NCBI RefSeq assembly: GCF_015767245.1
Contig: NZ_JADOTV010000001.1
Location: forward strand, 556,896-620,895
Source: Aureivirga sp. CE67
GTDB taxonomy: Bacteria > Bacteroidota > Bacteroidia > Flavobacteriales > Flavobacteriaceae
Direction of reading: 5' to 3'
DNA length: 64,000 nt
Below are positions 9,151 through 16,784 of the stretch, piece by piece. The position numbers and the translations under genes are program-made. Under the pieces are notes generated by a model. The model ran no database searches, was not told the DNA's origin, and saw nothing but the letters and a program-made list of their open reading frames with translations. The stretch's first letter is position 1, and each line of letters starts with the position of its first letter.

Positions 9151-10242
9151 TTATAATCCTGAACGCTCTTTTTTAAATTCAGAAGGAGTTTTTCCTGTAA
9201 TTTTTTTGAAAGTAGTATTAAAAGAAGATTTAGAACTAAATCCAGATTCGAAAGCAATTCCTAACATGGATAATTTTTCAGAATCTTTTCCTTGTAATAG
9301 AATTTTTGCTTTTTCCACTCGATATTTATTAATGAATTGAGAGAAGTTTTGATTGAAACCATTATTGATAACATAAGACAATTGGTGTGAAGTTATTTCC
9401 AATTGATCTGAAAGAATGATTAAATTAATTTCACTGTCTAAATATGGTTCTTTTTCTAGCATTAAAGAATTTAGTTTCGATTTCAATTCTATTAATTTTT
9501 CATCAGAAAGTAATTGTTTTTTAGAATTATTCGAAATCGGATTTTCCTGAATATTTTCAATTTCTTCTTTTTGCTTTTTGTCTTTTGGAAAAATTTCTTT
9601 TTGCTTTAAAATATTATATGCTGTTGCAAAAATTGTAACCAATACAATTAAATTCATCCATAAATTTAAAGGGAAACCATAAAATAAAATACTGAAAACC
9701 GTCATAGAAAAAATCAAAACCATAGAAATAATTATAATTCTCTCTAACCAAACTAAATTGATTTCTAATGTATTTGAAGAAAATAAAAGAATCTGTTTTT
9801 GATGTTTTCTAATTTTAAAAAATGAAACAATTATATATAGTAATCCATGAATCAAAACTATTCCAAGAAGTATCGATTTATTTGGAAAACCTGTGATTTG
9901 TTTATAAATCAACAATGTGTAATAAATAAATGGTAGAATAAGAAAAATTAGACTTTTCTTGGTGAATTTATAGTTTGGATTCGTAAAATTTAAAACACCC
10001 AAATAAAAACAAAGCGGAATCAAGAACTGAGGAATTTTTAAAACAAAATCTAATGTTTCATTTAATTGTTCTTTCTCAAAAATCAAATAAACTTGATCAA
10101 TCCAATAAGAAGCCCAGAATAACATAAAAAATCCAAACCAAAAATTTGCTTTTTTATTTATTTTTAATGGATTACTTAACAACAAAAATGAAAGTAAAAC
10201 CAAAGAACCGAAAATTGTTATATCTAGAAAGTCTGTTATCAT
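9151..10242 (-). CDS. AraC-family regulator with multi-pass membrane N-terminus
   Basis: 363 aa. Residues 1-215 hold about seven hydrophobic spans and no large soluble loop. Residues 265-360 hold an AraC-type double helix-turn-helix ('LEITSHQLSYVINNGFNQNFSQFIN', then 'IAFESGFSSKSSFNTTFKK' and 'GKTPSEFKKE'). Such 7TM-AraC fusions are common in flavobacteria and would act from the membrane on DNA. The gene ends 125 bp before the SDR operon starts in the same direction, so control of that operon is a reasonable inference. The signal sensed is unknown. Confidence 0.88.
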   Translation of the reverse strand: MITDFLDITIFGSLVLLSFLLLSNPLKINKKANFWFGFFMLFWASYWIDQVYLIFEKEQLNETLDFVLKIPQFLIPLCFYLGVLNFTNPNYKFTKKSLIFLILPFIYYTLLIYKQITGFPNKSILLGIVLIHGLLYIIVSFFKIRKHQKQILLFSSNTLEINLVWLERIIIISMVLIFSMTVFSILFYGFPLNLWMNLIVLVTIFATAYNILKQKEIFPKDKKQKEEIENIQENPISNNSKKQLLSDEKLIELKSKLNSLMLEKEPYLDSEINLIILSDQLEITSHQLSYVINNGFNQNFSQFINKYRVEKAKILLQGKDSEKLSMLGIAFESGFSSKSSFNTTFKKITGKTPSEFKKERSGL

Positions 10243-10290
10243 TAGAATTGTTTGAAAATTCCTTTTTTACAAAGATACTAAAACCTAAAT

Positions 10291-11166
10291 TTAAGAATTC
10301 ACAGGTTCTTGATTCAATAAATCTCGATGAATCTCTCCTGGATAAATTACACGAATTGGAATCTGAATCTTATATTTTTTACAAAGCTCTAAAATGTTTT
10401 TATCAATATCTTCTTTATAATATCTCGAAGAAAAATGATTTAGAACCAATTGTTCCACTTCTATTTCGGAAACCATTTTTAAAACTTCATCTAGTTTACT
10501 GTGTTTGTTCGATTTATTTATTTTTGAATCATCTGAATTTTCTAGAAAAGTTGCTTCATGAATCAAGATTTTCGAGCCATTCCATTTTTCATAATCATCA
10601 ACAGGTGTATCTCCAGAATAAGTCAGAATATTTGTTTTTACAGTTTCCAGCATATTTTCTTTTCCTTTTTCTTTGAAAAGATTTTGAAGCGTTTTTTTAT
10701 CTAATTCTAAATATTCTAGTTTCAGTTTCTGTTTGGTCTCAAATAGTTTATAACTCAAACTTTTGAAAACTCCTTCAGGAGCATTGATATGTTCGTTTCG
10801 GATTGCTTGGATAAAAAAGTCTTTTCGAACTGGAATTTCGGATAAATGCTGAATTGGATTCCATTCTACAAATTTATTTTGCACATCAAATTTGGTTTGA
10901 AAATCTCGCATTGCTGGAAAAGAACCACAATCTTTTGGATAATATATTTTCGGAAAACCTTCTCTTGCATTCAAAGCGTTTAATTGAAATAATCCCATCA
11001 GGTGATCTCTGTCTGGATGCGTTACGAATATTTCTTTGATTTTTCTGGATTTTTGTAATAATCCAGAACTGACTCCATCTCCTGCGTCTAATAAAATCCC
11101 TAGTTCTTCGATAAAAATCCATGTGGAAAATAATGCGGTAGAATATGCTGTAATCGTTAAGTTCAT
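10291..11166 (-). CDS. MBL-fold hydrolase, RNase Z-like
   Basis: About 291 aa metallo-beta-lactamase-fold protein. The start at 11166 is chosen because the protein from there begins 'MNLTITAYSTALFSTW' and the extra upstream frame is low-complexity. The first metal motif reads 'THPDRDHLMG', so the usual second His of HxHxDH is Asp. Later metal ligands are plausible in 'TYSGDTP' and 'LVLNHFSSRY', and 'IHEATF' matches the RNase Z region. It may act as a tRNA 3' endonuclease or another phosphodiesterase. The altered motif leaves the substrate uncertain, so I do not use rnz. Confidence 0.75.
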   Translation of the reverse strand: MNLTITAYSTALFSTWIFIEELGILLDAGDGVSSGLLQKSRKIKEIFVTHPDRDHLMGLFQLNALNAREGFPKIYYPKDCGSFPAMRDFQTKFDVQNKFVEWNPIQHLSEIPVRKDFFIQAIRNEHINAPEGVFKSLSYKLFETKQKLKLEYLELDKKTLQNLFKEKGKENMLETVKTNILTYSGDTPVDDYEKWNGSKILIHEATFLENSDDSKINKSNKHSKLDEVLKMVSEIEVEQLVLNHFSSRYYKEDIDKNILELCKKYKIQIPIRVIYPGEIHRDLLNQEPVNS

Positions 11167-11231
11167 CTTTTTTCTTTCAAAGTTAATTTTTTGATTTGTA
11201 TAAGCAGTATTTTTCTGTGTTTTCTTGTTTT

Positions 11232-11321
11232 GCGTTAGGGATTGGAGCAATTGTCTGAGCTCTTTTTTGGCTATTTAGACAAAAAAAGCGAGTGCGGAAA
11301 GCCCGACCGGAGGGAACGCCC
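11232..11321 (-). repeat. Intergenic repeat copy C
   Basis: This stretch carries the boxes 'TTAGGGATTGGAGC' and 'TGCGGAAAGCCCGACC' separated by an inner inverted repeat (TTTTTT ... AAAAAA, with GTCT/AGAC). The same two boxes, in opposite orientation, occur at 19206-19315 and 30737-30861. It fills most of the 389 bp gap between the MBL hydrolase and the TonB receptor. It is the most divergent of the three copies in the middle part. Confidence 0.7.
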
Positions 11322-11555
11322 AAATTGTAATTATTATTTCTAGTATTTCTGTAGTCACGATTTCCTAGATCACACACCTAGCCCCTCTCGAGAAAGGAAC
11401 GAAATAATCTATATGTTTTATAAAAAGTAATTGTAAGTTCTATTTTTTCATGTAAAAAGATGTTCATCCTTTTTTTTTGGTCGTTTATCGATTCTTTTTT
11501 TCTGTTTTTATAAAATGAAAGACTTTTGAATGGAAATTAAAATAAAACAGATAGG

Positions 11556-13940
11556 ATGAACCGAATTATAACACAATTGTTTTTTTTCCTTTTCGTAGTT
11601 TTTGGATTACAACAAAATTTTGCGCAAAAAGGAAATGTTCAAATTATTGGAAAAGTAGTGGAAGAAGCTAACCAGCAGCCAATTGCTTTTGCAACAGTTA
11701 TTTTGAAAAACAAAAACACGAATGAAAACATTTCTGGAACTACGACTTCGGATGATGGTAGTTTTGAGATGACAAGTAAAACTCCTGATTTTTATATCGA
11801 GGTAAGTTTTATGGGATTTGCTACAAAAACTATTAAAAACTTTACGACAAAAAATGGTCAAGCTGATTTTGGACTTATTGTTTTAAAGGCAGATGTAGAA
11901 ACTTTGGAAGACGTGACGATTATTGCTGAAAAATCGCAAACAGAATTCAAATTAGACAAAAAAGTTTTTAATGTTGGAAAAGATTTAATAAGTTCTGGTG
12001 CAAGTGCGATGGAAGTATTGAATAATGTTCCGTCTGTAAATGTTAGTATTGAAGGTGCAATTAGTTTGAGAGGAAGTGAAGGAGTTCAGATTTTGATTAA
12101 TGGAAAACCTTCTGTTTTGACAAATGGAGATAGTAATGGACTTGGAACAATCACTGCTGACATGATTCAGAGTGTAGAGGTAATTACAAATCCGTCTGCG
12201 AAATATAATGCGGAAGGAACTTCTGGAATTATCAATTTGATCTTGAAAAAAGATGAGAAAAAAGGTATTAATGGTTCTGTTACTTTAAATACTGGTTCTC
12301 CGAACAATCATAGTGTTGGTTTGAGTTTAAATAAAAGAACAGAGAAATTTAATATTTTCAGTCAATTTGGAGTTGGTAGAAGAACTTTCCCTTTTGAGTC
12401 TGAAAGAACAAATACGTATCCTGCAACTGCAACTTCTACGGAAAGAGAATTGACTACAATTGGAGACGGGAATAAAAATGAAAAATTCTACAATGTAGTT
12501 TTAGGAACAGATTATCATATTAATGAGAATAATGTAATTACACTTTCGGGAAATTTCGCTTTTGAGGATGAAAGTGAAGATTCTGATTTAGCTTATTACA
12601 ATTATTTGGCTGGAACTTTAAACGAAACTACTTATAGAAACGAGAATACAACTGCTACAAATCCAAAATGGCAGTACGATTTACAATACAAAAAAGACTT
12701 TGAAGATCATAAAGACCATTCTTTATTATTAAGTGCTACAGGTTCTTTCTTTGGAAAAGATAAAAAATCATTATTTGAAGATATCAATTCTACAAATAGC
12801 TCTGATTTACAAAAAACAGCTACTGACTTTAAAGAAGCAGAATATTCTTTCAAATTAGATTATACACATCCTTTTTGGGAAAAATATAAATTTGAAACAG
12901 GTTTTCAGTACGATATGAATGATGTATCAAACGATTATTCTGTAGCAAACTTGATTAATGATGAATATATTATTGATCCAAACTTCACGAATATTTTCGA
13001 TTATGATCAGAAAGTTTTAGGTGTTTACGGAACTACTTCCTATGAGGGAGAAAAATGGGGAATCATGCTTGGACTTCGTTTAGAAGATACAAACGTAAAT
13101 ACTTTATTAAAAAATACGAACGAGAAAAACGATCAGAAGTACACAAACCTTTTCCCTAGTTTACATTCTTCTTATAAGTTTACAGACGATTTTTCTATGC
13201 AAGTTGGATATTCTAGAAGAATCCGTAGACCAAATCTTTGGAACTTAAATCCTTTTACATCTTTTAGAGATAAATTTAATATCTCTGCAGGAAATCCAAA
13301 CTTACAACCAGAATTTACAGATTCATATGAGTTTACTGCAATTTATAAATTCAACAAAGGAAATGTAAACTTAGGAGTGTATCATTTATATACAACGGAT
13401 GTAATGGAGCGAATTACTTCTACAGATGGTTTGGTTTACATTACACAACCAGAAAATATTGGAACAAATGCTGCGACTGGTTTAGAGTTAAATATGAAGT
13501 ATAATCCTTTCCGTTGGTTTACATTAACTGGTAACTTTAATTATAACTATTTCGATAGAAAAGGAGATTATGAAGAAACTTCTTTCGATTTTACAGGAGA
13601 TCGTTTTACATCAAGAATGACAGGGAAATTTAAACTTCCTGCAAAATTTGATTTAGAAGTTAGTGGAAATTATAGTTCAAAATATAAAACATTACAAGGA
13701 GAGAATAATGACAATCTGTTTGCAAACCTTGGTGTTCGTAAGAAAATATTAAAAGGAAAAATGGTTTTAAACCTAAGTGTTCGTGATGTTTTTGCTTCAA
13801 GAGTTTTTGAAAGCTTTAGAAACATCGATGGAAACACAGTTTCTTCTACATATAAGAGAGGACGTTTTGTAACATTCGGTGTAAGTTTCGGATTTGGTAA
13901 AGGAGAAGCAATGGAATTCTCTGGACATAAACGATTCTAA
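11556..13940 (+). CDS. TonB-dependent outer-membrane receptor family protein
   Basis: 794 aa. Signal peptide residues 1-23, then a carboxypeptidase-regulatory-like domain ('IIGKVVEEANQQPIAFATVILKNKNT' region). A plug domain follows ('SGASAMEVLNNVPSVNV', 'SLRGSEGVQILINGKPSVL', 'QSVEVITNPSAKYNAEGTSGIINL'), and then a long beta-barrel that ends with an aromatic residue ('FSGHKRF'). It is of the OMP_b-brl_3 type: large Bacteroidota receptors without a SusD partner. The next gene is not a SusD homologue, so polysaccharide uptake is not indicated. The ligand is unknown; peptides, metal chelates or signalling are all possible. No terminator is visible directly after it. Confidence 0.92.
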   Translation: MNRIITQLFFFLFVVFGLQQNFAQKGNVQIIGKVVEEANQQPIAFATVILKNKNTNENISGTTTSDDGSFEMTSKTPDFYIEVSFMGFATKTIKNFTTKNGQADFGLIVLKADVETLEDVTIIAEKSQTEFKLDKKVFNVGKDLISSGASAMEVLNNVPSVNVSIEGAISLRGSEGVQILINGKPSVLTNGDSNGLGTITADMIQSVEVITNPSAKYNAEGTSGIINLILKKDEKKGINGSVTLNTGSPNNHSVGLSLNKRTEKFNIFSQFGVGRRTFPFESERTNTYPATATSTERELTTIGDGNKNEKFYNVVLGTDYHINENNVITLSGNFAFEDESEDSDLAYYNYLAGTLNETTYRNENTTATNPKWQYDLQYKKDFEDHKDHSLLLSATGSFFGKDKKSLFEDINSTNSSDLQKTATDFKEAEYSFKLDYTHPFWEKYKFETGFQYDMNDVSNDYSVANLINDEYIIDPNFTNIFDYDQKVLGVYGTTSYEGEKWGIMLGLRLEDTNVNTLLKNTNEKNDQKYTNLFPSLHSSYKFTDDFSMQVGYSRRIRRPNLWNLNPFTSFRDKFNISAGNPNLQPEFTDSYEFTAIYKFNKGNVNLGVYHLYTTDVMERITSTDGLVYITQPENIGTNAATGLELNMKYNPFRWFTLTGNFNYNYFDRKGDYEETSFDFTGDRFTSRMTGKFKLPAKFDLEVSGNYSSKYKTLQGENNDNLFANLGVRKKILKGKMVLNLSVRDVFASRVFESFRNIDGNTVSSTYKRGRFVTFGVSFGFGKGEAMEFSGHKRF

Positions 13941-14021
13941 AACACTAATTAACAGTTAAATGTACGGTTCGAAATTTTAGAATAAATCGAAAAATACTTT
14001 TATAATAAAATATAATATTAC

Positions 14022-14098
14022 TATATTAGTAATCGGTAGGAGCCTTCCTACCCTCTTTTTCATAGCAATTTTTCCCCACTTTTTAAGTGGGGTTTTTT
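14022..14098 (+). ncRNA. Putative small RNA, unit 1 of a four-copy family
   Basis: Hairpin GGTAGGA-gcct-TCCTACC at 14035-14052, linker 14053-14073 starting 'CTCTTTTTCATAGCAA', and terminator stem CCCCACTT/AAGTGGGG at 14074-14092 with a T-run. The promoter box is degenerate here (TATATTAG at 14022-14029, no TTG at -33). The one change in the hairpin loop (T for C) keeps the stem intact. The range includes the -7 box; the RNA itself should begin near 14035. Confidence 0.7.
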
Positions 14099-14260
14099 AT
14101 TTCTTTATTTTTTATTCATTTTGCTTTTTAAAACGTGTTATTTTTACATTTATTTGATTCAATTCTAGTTTTTTATTCAAAATCCATAATTCAATATTTA
14201 TTTACCTAGGAAAATTTTAATTTTTTTCAATATTTCATACTAAGTATTTATACGTAGTTT

Positions 14261-14290
14261 TTTTCTATTAAATTTTTATTCGTATATTTG
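14261..14290 (+). promoter_or_regulatory. Promoter of small RNA unit 2
   Basis: The -7 box TATATTTG is at 14283-14290. The -33 position, exactly 19 nt upstream, reads TTT instead of TTG. This fits the Bacteroidota primary sigma factor consensus. Confidence 0.7.
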
Positions 14291-14297
14291 AACCTGT

Positions 14298-14365
14298 GGT
14301 AGGAGCCCTCCTACCCTCTTTTTCATAGCAATTTTTCCCCACTATTAGTGGGGTTTTCTTTTTTT
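14298..14365 (+). ncRNA. Putative small RNA, unit 2
   Basis: Hairpin GGTAGGA-gccc-TCCTACC at 14298-14315, the same linker, and a terminator CCCCACT-att-AGTGGGG at 14337-14353 with a T-run to 14365. The terminator loop differs from the other copies while the stem is kept, which argues for selection on structure. A TATATTTG box ends 7 nt before the hairpin. Confidence 0.78.
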
Positions 14366-14541
14366 AGGACCTACCTAACTTTTATTTCAATTTTTATTTT
14401 ATTCTAAAATAATTCAAGTTACTTCTGTAAGAAACTTATATTATCACTAATTATGAAATATTTTATCATAAATACAATGTATTTCAATGTGTCTGAAGTA
14501 CCTAATTCATGGTATTTTTCATTACAAGATGTTAAATAGCA

Positions 14542-14571
14542 TTGTTATTTAAAAAACTCAACGTATATTTG
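14542..14571 (+). promoter_or_regulatory. Promoter of small RNA unit 3
   Basis: TTG at 14542-14544, 19 nt spacer, TATATTTG at 14564-14571: a full match to the Bacteroidota consensus TTG-N19-TAnnTTTG. Confidence 0.82.
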
Positions 14572-14578
14572 TAGCTGT

Positions 14579-14641
14579 GGTAGGAGCCCTCCTACCCTCT
14601 TTTTCATAGCAATTTTTCCCCACTTTTTAAGTGGGGTTTTT
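14579..14641 (+). ncRNA. Putative small RNA, unit 3
   Basis: Hairpin at 14579-14596, linker 14597-14617, terminator stem 14618-14636 plus T-run. It is preceded by a perfect TTG-N19-TATATTTG promoter. The flank after the terminator (TTTATTTTATAGATATTCC) is shared with unit 4, which points to recent duplication. Confidence 0.8.
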
Positions 14642-14811
14642 ATTTTATAGATATTCCTATTTTTCTTTTAATATTATTTTTAAAATTTTACACTGTTTTT
14701 TTCTTAAATAATTCTTCTGAAACCAAATGAGTCTATTCTCGTAGTTGGAATTTATTTTTCTTCCTTAAATGATCCTTTTCATTTTTCTCAGTTAATCTGT
14801 ACTTCCTTTTA

Positions 14812-14971
14812 GAGCCTGTTTAAAATTATATCAGAATTTATTTTATAGCTTATTGAATTGCTATTTTGCCGACTTTTTGGGAGTGCATAGCATCGCTATG
14901 GACGAGAAAAAAGACAAAAAAGAGCTTTTAAGAAGCATATAAATTTTTTTGATAGAAATTTAAACAGGCTC
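14812..14971. mobile_element. MITE-like element, 160 bp
   Basis: Perfect terminal inverted repeats of 13 bp (GAGCCTGTTTAAA ... TTTAAACAGGCTC) extend with mismatches to about 27 bp. A 3-bp direct repeat TTA borders both ends (14809-14811 and 14972-14974). The interior is itself a long imperfect hairpin centred on CATAGC-atc-GCTATG (14886-14900). There is no coding capacity. GAG tips with a TNA target fit the IS1031 group of the IS5 family (family knowledge; assignment tentative). Confidence 0.75.
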
Positions 14972-15029
14972 TTAATTTTATTCACCTAATATCAAATTGT
15001 TAAAGTTGAGTTTACCATGTTAAAATTTA

Positions 15030-15059
15030 TTGTTTTAAAAAAATATCATTTTATATTTG
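15030..15059 (+). promoter_or_regulatory. Promoter of small RNA unit 4
   Basis: TTG at 15030-15032, 19 nt spacer, TATATTTG at 15052-15059. The hairpin of the RNA starts 7 nt after the box. Confidence 0.82.
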
Positions 15060-15065
15060 ACCCGT

Positions 15066-15129
15066 GGTAGGAGCCCTCCTACCCTCTTTTTCATAGCAAT
15101 TTTTTCCCCACTTTTTAAGTGGGGTTTTT
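15066..15129 (+). ncRNA. Putative small RNA, unit 4
   Basis: Hairpin at 15066-15083, linker 15084-15105 (one extra T), terminator stem 15106-15124 plus T-run. It is preceded by a perfect TTG-N19-TATATTTG promoter. The unit is bracketed by a direct repeat, 'TCAAATTGTTAAA' plus a near-copy tail, at 14992 and 15207. Confidence 0.8.
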
Positions 15130-15426
15130 ATTTTATAAATATTCCATTTTATCTTTTTTAAAACTGTTTTTTGCTTTTTTAATATGCAGTAATAGAATAA
15201 TCTAATTCAAATTGTTAAAATCGAGCTCAAATAAACTATATAAAAAGTTAAATTTCAAAAACTTACACTCAAAACAGTTATCTAAAACATTTCTTTCTAG
15301 ATATTTATTTTATTGACATCATGAAGAATTTTAAAATCTAAAAACCATAGCTCTTATTGTTAAAAAACCGTTTTAACTATTATAAGTTATGATTTCCCCA
15401 TAATTTTGCAGAAAAATTTATAAAAC

Positions 15427-15663
15427 ATGAATTTAGATATTTCTTATGTAGAAATGGTAGGTTACTTAGCCTCTGTTCTATTAATCATTGCATTTACTTT
15501 AAAAAACATTCGTTCACTTAGAATTGTTAATACGTTAGGTTGTTTTACTTTCATGATCTACGGTGTAATGCTAGACATTGCATGGCCAATTGTTATTACA
15601 AATGCTTTTATTTTTATTACCAATTTATACTATTTATTTCTAAAAAAAAGAGTAGATTCGTAG
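15427..15663 (+). CDS. Small membrane protein, YgjV-like
   Basis: 78 aa with three hydrophobic segments. The layout 'EMVGYLASVLLIIAFTLKNIRSLRIVNTLGCFTFMIYG' region followed by 'PIVITNAFIFITNLYYLFLKK' resembles the YgjV inner-membrane family, in which a Pro-containing helix pair is repeated. Its function is unknown. A -7-like box TAATTTTG at 15401-15408 lies 18 bp before the ATG. The gene is followed after 29 bp by two glycosyltransferases in the same direction, so they may be co-transcribed. Confidence 0.75.
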   Translation: MNLDISYVEMVGYLASVLLIIAFTLKNIRSLRIVNTLGCFTFMIYGVMLDIAWPIVITNAFIFITNLYYLFLKKRVDS

Positions 15664-15692
15664 CCCTATTGGTGAATCTAAATAAATAATTT

Positions 15693-16784
15693 TTGAAAAA
15701 AGTTGTCATATCAGTAATAAATGATTTAGCTACAGACCAGCGTGTCGAAAAAGTATCTAATACTCTTTTTCAAAATAATTATGAAGTTCTATTGATAGGT
15801 AGAAAATTACCAAATAGTCTACCTATCAATAGAAACTATAAAACTCACCGCATGAAGCTTATTTTTAACTCAGGTAAGCTTTTCTATTTAGAATACAATT
15901 TTCGTTTATTTTTCTTTCTTCTTTTTACCAAAAAAGACATTTTACTTTCTAATGATTTGGATACACTTCTTGGAAATTATTATGCTGGAAAATTAACTAA
16001 TACACCTTTAGTTTATGACAGTCATGAATTATTTACAGAAGTTCCAGAATTAATTCATCGACCGAAAACCCAAGCTATTTGGGAGCGTTTAGAAAATAAA
16101 CTTTTACCTAAAATAAAACATTGCTATACTGTTTGTGATTCTATCGCTACTTTTTACAATAAAAAATACTCAACAAATTTTAAAGTAATAAAGAATGTTC
16201 CTGTTTTAAATCCAAACTTTGAGGAATATTCAGAAAAAGACATCCCCTTTTCGTCCAAAAAAGTCTTGATTTATCAAGGAGCTGTAAATGTTGGAAGAGG
16301 AATAGAATTAATGATTGATTCGATGAAATTTTTACCAGAAGATTATCAATTATTAATTGTAGGTGATGGAGATATTTTTGATGCTATAAAAGAAAGAGTT
16401 TCTGAAAAAAAATTAGAAAATAAAATTCTTATTCTAGGCAGGATTTCTCCTAAAAAGCTTAAATCCATAACAAAAAAAGCACATCTGGGATTTAGCTTAG
16501 AAGAAGAATTAGGATTGAGCTATAAATTTGCACTACCAAACAAACTTTTTGATTATATTCACGCTGAAATTCCGGCACTAGTATCAAATCTACCTGAAAT
16601 GTCTAATATTGTTACAAAATATCAAATTGGTAAAGTTGTAAAAAACCGTGATCCAAAGGCAATAGCAGAGCAAATAATGAGTTTTGAAACTAAATCTTAT
16701 TCGAAGCAATTAAAAAATGCAAAACAAGATTTAAACTGGAACCATGAATCAACCAAATTATTAACTATTTTTAATGAAATCTAA
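15693..16784 (+). CDS. Glycosyltransferase, GT4-like
   Basis: 363 aa GT-B fold protein. N-terminal 'VVISVINDLATDQRVEKVSNTL', middle 'DTLLGNYYAGKLTNTPLVYDSHELF', and a C-terminal domain with 'ILIYQGAVNVGRGIELM', 'LLIVGDGD' and 'LGFSLEEELGLSYKFALPNKLFDYIHAEIP', the usual donor-binding stretch. The start codon is TTG at 15693: an in-frame stop sits just upstream and the next Met is at residue 53, inside the conserved domain. It overlaps the next glycosyltransferase by 11 bp. It probably adds a sugar to a surface glycan or lipid; donor and acceptor are unknown. Confidence 0.88.
   Translation: MKKVVISVINDLATDQRVEKVSNTLFQNNYEVLLIGRKLPNSLPINRNYKTHRMKLIFNSGKLFYLEYNFRLFFFLLFTKKDILLSNDLDTLLGNYYAGKLTNTPLVYDSHELFTEVPELIHRPKTQAIWERLENKLLPKIKHCYTVCDSIATFYNKKYSTNFKVIKNVPVLNPNFEEYSEKDIPFSSKKVLIYQGAVNVGRGIELMIDSMKFLPEDYQLLIVGDGDIFDAIKERVSEKKLENKILILGRISPKKLKSITKKAHLGFSLEEELGLSYKFALPNKLFDYIHAEIPALVSNLPEMSNIVTKYQIGKVVKNRDPKAIAEQIMSFETKSYSKQLKNAKQDLNWNHESTKLLTIFNEI

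Noticed and set aside
10146-10676. Plus-strand reading frame of 176 aa opposite the AraC and MBL genes
   Set aside because: It spans two well-supported genes in antisense and is Leu/Phe-rich as expected for such shadows.
11183-11377. Short minus-strand reading frame over repeat copy C
   Set aside because: It is made only of repeat sequence and has no homologue features.
14035-15129. CRISPR array
   Set aside because: The four repeats are about 64 bp, unevenly spaced (roughly 260, 280 and 490 bp), each has promoter and terminator, and no cas gene is near.
14035-15129. Riboswitch leaders
   Set aside because: Each unit ends in a terminator with no gene directly after it, and no known aptamer core is seen.
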